Of a stretch of DNA of 64,000 nt, positions 11,236-19,991 are shown in pieces. Location: NCBI GenBank assembly GCA_031213475.1, contig JARUPZ010000016.1, positions 5,697,046 through 5,761,045 on the forward strand, given 5' to 3'. A model generated the notes under the pieces. It was not told the origin of the DNA. It did no database searches and worked only from the letters and a program-made list of their open reading frames with translations. This DNA is from Nereocystis luetkeana (lineage: Eukaryota > Sar > Phaeophyceae > Laminariales > Laminariaceae). The translations under genes and the position numbers were made by a program. Position 1 is the first letter of the stretch; every line of letters begins with the position of its first letter.

Positions 11236-12601
11236 CAGGTTGCCACAATGTGATGCCCCCTCTTGTGTTCGAATGATGATACCGTCTTCGTTTTTGTATT
11301 CTGGCCAGTTGATGCTGGGAATTTCAATATCCACATCTCTGTGTCTGGCTGCTGCCTATATTGTAATTGTTTGTCGGCGAAAGCTCAAGACAGAGGGGGT
11401 TTACTAATTTTTGTGAATTACGTATGATATTCGCTCAACCACGACATGTGGGGAGTTGTTATACTGTTGCCTCATTGTGGCGCATTGGTTTAGAACTCGT
11501 CAAAGAGAGGCACGGGCTTCCCCGAAGCATACGCACGTAGATGCATTGAGCAGGGAGGAGGCAGAAGAACACGCAAGGGGTAGGTTAGGCGGGTACCACG
11601 CCGCACGGTCGACATACTGTACACATTGTTGTACATTACATGCCCGCAACCGGTGTTTGTATGGCGTAGAATAGTCTCGAAAGGCGGGCTTCCCCGAAGC
11701 ATACGCACGTAGATGCATTGAGCAGGGAGGAGGCAGAAGGACACGCAAGGGGTAGGTTAGGCGGGTACCACGCCGCACGGTCGACATACTGTACACATTG
11801 TTGTACATTACATGCCCGCAACCGGTGTTTGTATGGCGTAGAATAGTCTCGAAAGGCGTGGCAGATATAGGGCATCGTGTGTAAACAACTGTCCACACAG
11901 GGCCAGTTGGATTGAGCAAACATGTAGTAGATTCATAATATAAAGCAAAATATTGGATGCAACAATGTGTACAATTTCCGCATATCTAAAAATACAGGGG
12001 GCGCGTATGACTGTCAGCGTCTTGTGGCGGTTCACCGTACAAACCCACTAGATGTCGGTGTGGTGGGTGCGTTTTCGACTGCACTGTAGGGTCGCCCTTT
12101 TTTGGGCACCCTCCAGCGGGTACGGTCGCATACCCTCCAGAGGGTTTTGGGGGGTGGCGTCAGCCTCCACAGCGTGCGCGCCGGAAAACTCTGTACGTCG
12201 ATGTGGTGGGTCTGAAAATTGCCGCGCGATAGTGTCACCCAATTTTGGGCGCCCTCCAGAGGAAAAGGCATTTTGCCCTCCAGAGGGTTTCTACTGTGAC
12301 GCCGGCCTCCAGAGCGTGCGCGGCCGACCACTCTGTACGTCGGTGTGGTGGGTCTAAAATTTACCGCACGATAGTATCGCCCTATTTTGGGCACCCTCCA
12401 GAGGGAAATATATTCTGCCCGCTAGAGGGTTTTTGTTGTGACGTCGGCCTCCAGAGCGTGCGCGGCCGACCACTCTGTACGTCGGTGTGGAGGGCCTAAA
12501 ATTTACCGCACGATAGTATAGCCCATTTTTGAGCACCCTCCAGAGGGTAAGATATTTTGCCCTCCAGAGGGTGTTTGATGGTAGCCGATTGGCCACGTGT
12601 G
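11236..12601 (-). mobile_element. Element E copy 2 (E2), reverse; left-terminal part only
   Basis: Reading on the minus strand from 12601, this is the left terminus of E (CACACGTGG...), its subterminal array and the first part of the interior. At 11236 it is cut by E1. The rest of E2 should lie upstream of the window, beyond the left end of E1. It carries the same 172-bp internal duplication as E5 and E8, marking it as the unit-1 counterpart of those copies. Confidence 0.82.
11514..11860. repeat. 172-bp tandem duplication within E2
   Basis: The segment from GGGCTTCCCCGAAGCAT to ATAGTCTCGAAAGGC occurs twice in a row (starts 11514 and 11686, spacing 172 bp). The same duplication is present in E5 (near 31630-31980) and E8 (near 50785-51135) but absent from E3, E4, E6 and E7. 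It is therefore diagnostic of the reverse-oriented copies. Confidence 0.9.
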
Positions 12602-13920
12602 TTTTTCCGATCTTTTTTTCCGATCGTTGAACGATCTTTTTCAACGATCCTTTTTTATGGTCGTTGAACGATCCTTTTTAACGATCCTTTTTTATGATCG
12701 CTGAACGATCCTTTTCAACGACCCTTTTTTATGATCGTTGAACGATCGTTTTCAACGATCCTTTTTTTTATGATTGTTGAACGATCCTTTCAAACGATAA
12801 TTTTTTCCGATCGTTGAACGATCCTTTTCAACGTTTTTTTTTTCATCGTTGAACGATCCTTCTGAATGATCCTTTTTTCGTGATCGTTGAACAATCCATT
12901 TCAACGATCCTTTTTTCCGATCGTTGAACGATCCTTTTCAACGATCCTTTTTTCCGATCGTTGAACCATCCTTTTCAACGATCCTTTTTTCCGATCGTTG
13001 AACCATCTTTTTTAACGATCTTTTTTATGATCGTTGAACGATCCTTTATAACGATCCTTTTTTATGATCGTTGAACGATCTTTTTTAACGATCCTTTTTT
13101 ATGATCGTTGAACACGATCTTTTTTACCGATCCTTTTTATGATCGTTGAACCATCCTTTTCAACGATCCTTTTTTCCGTTCGTTGAACCATCTTTTTTAA
13201 CGATCCTTTTTTATGATCGTTGAACGAGATCCTTTTCAACGATCCTTTTTTATGATCGTTGAACGATCCTTTTCAACGATCCTTTTTTCCTATCGTTGAA
13301 CGATCTTTTTGAACGATCTTTTTTTATGGTCGTTGAACGAGATCCTTTTCAACGATCCTTTTTTATGATCGTTGAACGATCTTTTTTAACGATCCTTTTT
13401 TATGATCGTTGATTGATCATTTTTAACGATCCTTTTTTATGATCGTTTAACGATCTTTTTCACGATCCTTTTTGACGATCGTTGAACGATCGTTTTAACG
13501 ATCCTTTTTTCCGATCGTTGAACGGCCCTTTTAAACGGCCTTTTTCCAATCGTTGAACGATCATTTTTTCCGATTTTTTTTTCCGATCGTTGAACGATCT
13601 TTTTCAACGATCCTTTTTTATGGTCGTTGAACGATCCTTTTTAACGATACTTTTTATGATCGTTGAACGATCCCTTTCAACGACCCTTTTTTTTAATCGT
13701 TGAACGATCGTTTTCATTGAACGATGGTTTTAACGATCTTTTTTTCCGATCGTTAAACGATCCTTTTCAACGAATCCTTTGTTATGATCGTTGAACGATC
13801 TTGTTGACCGATCCTTTTTATGATTGTTGAACGATCGTTTTTACGACTTTTTTTACCGATCGTTGAACGATCGTTTTAACGATCCTTTTTTCCGATCGTT
13901 GAACGGTCCTTTTAAACACC
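12602..13920. repeat. 37-bp satellite array M1
   Basis: Tandem monomers of about 37 bp with the core GATCGTTGAACGATC, a near-perfect 7-bp inverted repeat around one base, followed by TTTTCAACGATCC, which pairs back with the core to give a longer hairpin. Monomers vary by substitutions and 1-4 bp indels. Peptides rich in RSF/NDRF come from the repeat and are not genes. The array is bounded by E2 and E3. Confidence 0.93.
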
Positions 13921-14480
13921 CACACGTGGCCAATCGGCTACCACCAAACACCCTCTGGAGGGCAAGATATATTACCCTCTGGAGGGTGCCCAAAAATGGG
14001 CTATACTATCGTGCGGTAAATTTTAGGCCCACCACACCGACGTACAGAGTGGTCGGCCGCGCACGCTCTGGAGGCCGACGTCACAACAAAAACCCTCTGG
14101 CGGGCAGAATATCTTTCCCTCTGGAGGGTGCCCAAAATTGGGCGATACTATGGTGCGGTAAATTTTAGACCCACCACACCGACGTACAGAGTGGTCGGCC
14201 GCGCACGCTCTGGAGGCCGGCGTCACAGTAGAAACCCTCTGGAGGGCAGAATATCTTTTCCTCTGGAGGGTGCCCAAAATTGGGTGACACTATCGCGCGG
14301 CAATTTTCAGACCCACCACATCGACGTACAGAGTTTTCCGGCGCGCACGCTGTGGAGGCTGACGCCACCCCGCAAAACCCTCTGGAGGGTATGCGACCGT
14401 ACCCGCTGGAGGGTGCCCAAAAAAGGGCGACCCTATAATAGTGCAGTCGAAAACGCACCCACCACACCGACATCTAGTGG
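13921..14480 (+). repeat. Left subterminal repeats of E3
   Basis: Four units of about 142 bp, marked by CTGGAGGGTGCCCAAAA at roughly 13978, 14121, 14262 and 14405. Each contains CCCTCTGGAGGG palindromes and a CCACCACACCGACGTACAG-like segment. The first 37 bp form an imperfect inverted repeat with the right end. Equivalent arrays occupy 18354-18910, 33431-33985 and 36277-36830, and lie in reverse at 12055-12601, 32180-32727 and 51335-51882. Confidence 0.88.
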
Positions 14481-15618
14481 GTTTGTACGGTGAACCGCCA
14501 CAAGACGCTGACAGTCATACGCGCCCCCTATATTTATAGATATATATGCGGAAACAGTACACATTGTTGCATCCAATATTTTGCTTTATATTATGAATCT
14601 ACTACATGTTTGCTCAATCCAACTGGCCCTGTGTGGACAGTTGTTTACACACGATGTCCTATATCTGCCACGCCTTTCGAGACTATTCTACGCCATACAA
14701 ACACCGGTTGCGGGCATGTAATGTACAACAATGTGTACAGTATGTCGACCGTGCGGCGTGGTACCCGCCTAACCTACCCCTTGCGTGTCCGTCTGCCTCC
14801 TCCCTGCTCAATGCATCTACGTGCGTATGCTTCGGGGAAGCCCGTGCCTTTCTTTGACGAGTTCTAAACCAATGGGCCACGATGAGGCAACAGTACAACA
14901 ACTGCCCACATGTCGTGGTTGAGCGAGTATCATACGTAATTCACAAAAATCAGTAACCCCCCTGTCTTGAGCTTTCGCCGACAAACAATTACAATATACC
15001 CTGGTAGGCAGCAACCAGACACAGAGATGTGGATATTGAAATTCCCAGCATCAACTGGCCAGAATACAAAAACGAAGACGGTATCATCATTCGAACACAA
15101 GAGGGGGCATCACATTGTGGCAACATGTGTGAGCTAAACACGCGCTTTGAACAAAACACACCCTGCGGGCACTGCAACGGAACAGAGATGCCACTACACA
15201 TGGGTCAGGGACATCCCAACAAAATTACTCACACCATCGAGCACGGGAAAACAACGAATATGAACGCAATCCAATAGATAGAAAACAGACATGCCCTGAT
15301 GCTCTGATCCCCCCCTCCCCCCGACTAATCATAATCCTAGTAATCATCCACGACTGTTCAGGCGCCAGCCGCCTCACCCCCTTCCCCCCTCCTTGTCGTC
15401 TATGGCTGAAAGGCCGTAACCTACACAATAAGAGTCTTCGTCCATGGCAAGTTATCCCCGCGAGTGGAGGTTTCTTCGACCAGGCCCCGGTGATCGTCAT
15501 CGCAACAGCTGTCTTGGCTATAGCCCTCGCCATCGCTACTCCTCCCGCCTGTGTATTCCTCTGAATTTCCTCCGTGTCGTCGACGGGGCCACTCTGACTT
15601 CTATGAGCTCTTGTTTTC

Positions 15619-15852
15619 AACCTGCCGTCGCCGTCGGTTGATGGCTGTGGCTCATCGTCATCGGTTCTACCTGAAATATGGTACGTGGGCCGGGCCGAAT
15701 ATGTGCGAGTGCAATCAAGAGTACATAGTCGACGTTTGGGAGAATGCAACGGAATTGAGTTGGGTCGTCGCGACTTCAACAACTGGCACGGTATAATTCT
15801 CAAATGGGATGCGGAAAATCCTAACTATGGCGGCCGACCTCTAGCTACGTAG
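15619..15852 (+). CDS. Conserved 77-codon open segment in E, possible terminal exon
   Basis: Unrecognised. An open frame of 77 codons ends at TAG 15850-15852 and contains EIWYVGRAEYVRVQSR and NNWHGIILKWDAENPNYGG, aromatic-rich and protein-like. The same 234 bases occur without any indel in E4 (20046-20279), E6 (35122-35355) and E7 (37984-38217), with only a few substitutions. There is no ATG at the start and an in-frame stop shortly upstream, so it would have to be a terminal exon joined by splicing. It might be part of an element-encoded protein. Young copies cannot show selection, so confidence is low. Confidence 0.3.
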   Translation, partial: NLPSPSVDGCGSSSSVLPEIWYVGRAEYVRVQSRVHSRRLGECNGIELGRRDFNNWHGIILKWDAENPNYGGRPLAT

Positions 15853-15890
15853 CTTTATCTACGTGGTACATATTTCAAAAAGGGCTGTGA

Positions 15891-16704
15891 CCAAAATCAG
15901 GTACGTATACCTGGCGATTTTTGGGCCAAAATCAGTTACATACTAAAACCAAGTACAAAACGCGCGCCACAATCGGCGTTTAGTCCATGGAGATCTATAT
16001 AAAAACACTTGCGCCTCAACATATATAGCGTGTGGCCTCCCAAATCTGAATTATTTTGTTTTATTTAGGGTATAGGTCATAGAAAACAACAGATTACACA
16101 TCATAACAACTGAAGTACATCGTACACCGAAGATATCAGGAGTAAAACGTGCGCCGTCAAGGATGTAGGGCCGATGTTCCAAACTAAAACCTAACAGGTA
16201 CTGTACCACAGTAGTTTGGTGTCAGTCGAGACATGTCGAGGCAAAGTTGCTGTCCGCCAAGGGGTGAAAATGCGGTCTCCTGACATACTTGCCGTACACC
16301 CCAAAGAAGGAAAAATGGAATCACTGCTGTGCGACATGTATGCATAAATACGTACGTACTACTGGTACGTACAAGCACAGAGCGTACGAGTGTACGCATG
16401 AATGTGTACTTACGTACGAGTTTCTACACAAGAATTGTGCAACCGATGGACCACACACGCATACGCGGAGAAAAAACTGTGTACGTATGGCCCCTATCAT
16501 TCGTTCACAATAGGCCCAAATCAGTTGAACGTTCAAAGCTAGACAGAGTACTTGTAGATAAATCAGGTAAACCCTTGACCAATTCGAACCAAAATCAGTG
16601 ACGATGTCAGTCTGGCCAATAGCAGGGCTCCTGGCGTGTGTTTTGAACTTGTTTCTGGTATAATTGATTTTGGCCTAAAAATGACCAGGTATACCTGATT
16701 TTGG
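15891..16704. mobile_element. Embedded 0.8-kb inverted-repeat (MITE-like) element within E
   Basis: The two edges of this segment form a long imperfect inverted repeat of about 60 bp: CCAAAATCAGGTA at the left and TACCTGATTTTGG at the right, followed inward by GGCGATTTTTGGGCCAAAA and its counterpart. The interior holds a TATA-like box and a stretch rich in GTACGTAC. The same segment occupies 20318-21127 in E4, 35394-36205 in E6 and 38256-39080 in E7, so it entered E before E spread. No clear target duplication was found, and E6 is cut by E7 just downstream of it. Confidence 0.65.
15995..16005 (+). promoter_or_regulatory. TATA-box-like motif within E
   Basis: CTATATAAAAA lies about 140 bp downstream of the open segment ending at 15852 and is kept in all four full copies (near 20423, 35499 and 38361). 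It may start a transcript on the plus strand. Motif evidence only. Confidence 0.35.
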
Positions 16705-16777
16705 CTAAAACTCTTTCTAAAACAAGCTCCAACAGTGGTCAACTGCTTGTACAGCAGCGGTGGCGACATGCACTCAC

Positions 16778-17075
16778 CGAGGAGATAAGGGCAGAGACAG
16801 CGGCAGAAAGTTGCCACGGCGTCCGCCTCTTCGCCGATGTAGGTTGCACGTCTGTTTGGAAGGTTGAACGCAAGCCGGCCTTTCCTGAAAGCGAACAGAC
16901 GCAGCACCTGCCACACCAAAAAAAATACCTGGTACACAATACGGACAGCATTCAGCGTAAGAAGGATGCAAAACAGCCACAAGAATATGTTTACGTCGAT
17001 GAGGTGTTTGGCACTCTCGACGCCGACATGGCCATCGGGATAAGCCGCCTGCAGATAATCACTCCCCAACTGCAC
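16778..17075 (-). CDS. Hypothetical membrane protein segment encoded by E (minus strand)
   Basis: Unrecognised. From ATG at 17075 the minus strand encodes about 99 residues with a hydrophobic stretch (IFLWLFCILLTLNAVRI, then VYQVFFLVWQVL) that would form one or two membrane helices, followed by a basic segment. At 16776-16777 a strong splice donor (CG/GTGAGT) ends the protein-like part, although the frame continues unspliced to 16563. It is open in E3, E4 (to 20986), E7 (to 38939) and E6. The opposite strand is also partly open (16701-17102), so which strand is coding, if either, is unsettled. Confidence 0.27.
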
Positions 17076-17399
17076 GCTACAGGGGTAGCGCTATGCGGTT
17101 GAACTGCTGTAGTTGAAAAACCTTTAATGGGCGAGACAGAAAAGTAGAGTATCCGTGGCAGACGTCTACCAGACAACTCCAGCAGTACAACAGCACAGCA
17201 GTACCCGTAGGACTGAGACACAGAGAAATCCCACGAACGTCCAAGGCTCTTCAGTGCACGTAGCTTCAAAACGGCTGTATGTGTAGCAGATAGCATTGGA
17301 GTTGTTGTAGATCTGCATGGCCTATTATACACACATGACACCAAATGAGACCAGGATGCCAGGTGGGCGTTCGGCGGTTCCTGCGGAGGGTTGATCATA

Positions 17400-18040
17400 T
17401 TTCTGCGCCTCCAAGCGGGAGTAGGGTGTCAAATGGGATGGGTCAAACGACCAAATGGGAAAATACAAGGTGATGTAACATATACGTGCCAACCTACTGC
17501 TGTAAAAAAATGTTTTAACCCTTTTAGAACCGCAGTCCCGTTTTGGGGACAAACCACTCAAATTTCAAGTTTGAACGTACGTACATTTTCTCCGCTGGTG
17601 GCTGGAGAGAGTACCAGGATGTGCGTACGTGAAAAAAATCAAAGTTCAAAATTCAAAAATGCAGCCCGTTTGGGTTTTTTAATGTATGCCGTGGAGCATG
17701 AAAAAAACTCGTACAACATGTATTTCTGAACCTCCAAGTGGGAGCCGGGTGTCGAATGGGATGGGCCCACTGCGGGATCAAAGTACCAAACGGGAGTACA
17801 CCAGGTGATGCCTAACATACGTATCATACAAACAAACGTACTGTACAAAAAATCTCCGCTTGTGGATGTAGAGTACAGCAGTACCAGGATGGATGTACGT
17901 ATACACGTACCAGGTACGTAATACTCGTACGAAAAAAAGATGCTCGAAGTTCAAAATTCGAAATGCAGCCCGTTGGGTCTTTAAATTTATGCCGTGGGGT
18001 AAAAAAAAAACTTGTACAACAGGTACACCAGCAGGGCATC
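17400..18040. repeat. Diverged 325-bp tandem duplication within E
   Basis: Two related units. CCTCCAAGCGGGAGTAGGG at about 17407 pairs with CCTCCAAGTGGGAGCCGGG at about 17730, and AATGCAGCCCGTTTGGG at about 17658 pairs with AATGCAGCCCGTTGGG at about 17962. Runs of A and GTACGTAC motifs lie between them. It looks noncoding and is present in every complete copy. Confidence 0.7.
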
Positions 18041-19430
18041 ACAAAATGAAGAGCGCAGCAGTGATCTACTTGCTGCTGTGGGTCTAACAAGAGGGATAGA
18101 ATTAGGTGGCGAGAAGGAAATCTGGTAGCATCGCTCCGATTGGCTAGGAGAGCTATCACTGATCAGACGTACAAAAAGCGTGACCCCCTCGTACGACACC
18201 GCAGCCGCAGTACCACGAGTAGTAATATTGAGGGGGACCCACTGCTGTATATATCACGCGGTCCACTCCAAGCTATGATGTGTTGCCCACCTACAAGGAA
18301 AGTAGCATTCGAGTACTCTCACCTTGGGATAGCTGCCATCAACGCTGTCGCTGCACACGTGGCCAATCGGCTACCACCAAACACCCTCTGGAGGGCAAAA
18401 TATCTTACCCTCTGGAGGGTGCCCAAAAATGGGCTATACTATCGTGCGGTAAATTTTAGGCCCTCCACACCGACGTACAGAGTGGTCGGCCGCGCACGCT
18501 CTGGAGGCCGACGTCACAACAAAAACCCTCTAGCGGGCAGAATATATTTCCCTCTGGAGGGTGCCCAAAATAGGGCGATACTATCGTGCGGTAAATTTTA
18601 GACCCACCACACCGACGTACAGAGTGGTCGGCCGCGCACGCTCTGGAGGCCGGCGTCACAGTAGAAACCCTCTGGAGGGCAGAACATCTTTTCCTCTGGA
18701 GGGTGCCCAAAATTGGGCGACACTATCGCGCGGCAATTTTCAGACCCACCACATCGACGTACAGAGTTTTCCGGCGCGCACGCTGTGGAGGCTGACGCCA
18801 CCCCGCAAAACCCTCTGGAGGGTATATGAGACCGTACCCGCTGGAGGGTGCCCAAAAAAGGGCGACCCTACAGTGCAGTCGAAAACGCACCCACCACATC
18901 GACATCTAGTGGGTTTGTACGGTGAACCGCCACAAGACGCTGACAGTCATACGCGCCCCCTATATTTATAGATATGCGGAAACAGTACACATTGTTGCAT
19001 CAAATATTTTGCTTTATATTATGAATCTACTACATGCTTGCTCAATCCAACTGGCCCTGTGTGGACAGTTGTTTCCACACGATGTCCTATATCTGCCACG
19101 CCTTTCGAGACTATTCTACGCCATACAAACACCGGTTGCGGGCATGTAATGTACAACACTGTGTACAGTATGTCGACCGTGCGGCGTGGTATCCGCCTAA
19201 CCTACCCCTTGCGTGTCCTTCTGCTTCCTCCCTGCTCAATGCATCTACGTGCGTATGCTTCGGGGAAGCCCGTGCCTCTCTTTGACGAGTTCTAAACCAA
19301 TGCGCCACAATGACGCAACAGCAGTATAACAACTCCCCACATGTCGTGGTTGAGCGAGTATCATACGTAATTCACAAAAATTAGTAACCCCCCTGTCTTG
19401 AGCTTTCGCCGACAAACAATTACAATATAG

Positions 19431-19991
19431 GCAGCAGCCAGACACAGAGATGTGGATATTGAAATTCCCAGCACCAACTGGCCAGAATACAAAAACGAAG
19501 ACGGTATCATCATTCGAACACAAGAGGGGGCATCACATTGTGGCAACCTGTGCACGCGCTTTGAACAAAACACACCCTGCGGGCACTGCAACCGAACAGA
19601 GATGGCGCAGCCACAACACATAGGACAGGGGCATCCCAACAAAATTACTCACACCTGCCACCATCGAGCACGGGAAAACAACGAATATGAACGCAATCCA
19701 ATCGATAGAAAACAGACATGCCCTGATGCTCTGATCCCCCCCTCCCCCCGACTAATCATAATCCTAGTAATCATCCACGACTGTTCAGGCGCCAGCCGCC
19801 TCACCCCCTTCCCCCCTCCTTGTCGTCTATGGCTGAAAGGCCGTAACCTACACAAGAAGAGTCTTCGTCCATGGCAAGTTATCCCCGCGAGTGGAGGTTT
19901 CTTCGACCCGGCCCCGGTGATCGTCATCGCAACAGCTGTCTTGGCTATAGCCCTCGCCATCGCTACTCCTCCCGCCTGTGGACTCTTGTGA
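19431..19991 (+). CDS. Possible exon of an E-encoded protein with clustered Cys/His
   Basis: Unrecognised. After a splice-acceptor-like TACAATATAG ending at 19430, the frame is open to TGA at 19989-19991. It starts AARHRDVDIEIPSTNWPEYK and continues through clustered cysteines and histidines (HCGNLC, PCGHC, HTCHH), a Pro-rich segment, and a hydrophobic Val/Ala/Ile run near its end (VIVIATAVLAIALAIA). E5 and E8 keep the N-terminal half open on the minus strand. E3 and E6 lack 7 bp near 15235 and 34738, which shifts the frame, and E7 has an in-frame stop near 37400. It could be a zinc-binding domain of an element protein or chance. Confidence 0.3.
   Translation, partial: AAARHRDVDIEIPSTNWPEYKNEDGIIIRTQEGASHCGNLCTRFEQNTPCGHCNRTEMAQPQHIGQGHPNKITHTCHHRARENNEYERNPIDRKQTCPDALIPPSPRLIIILVIIHDCSGASRLTPFPPPCRLWLKGRNLHKKSLRPWQVIPASGGFFDPAPVIVIATAVLAIALAIATPPACGLL

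Noticed and set aside
15225-15803. 192-codon minus-strand frame conserved in several E copies
   Set aside because: Ser/Arg/Pro-rich composition and position opposite a better plus-strand frame suggest an antisense shadow.
16289-16513. A 74-codon Cys/His-rich frame resembling a zinc-ribbon
   Set aside because: It overlaps a stretch rich in GTACGTAC repeats that yields Cys, His, Tyr and Arg codons by composition, and the first cysteine is not kept in E4 and E6.
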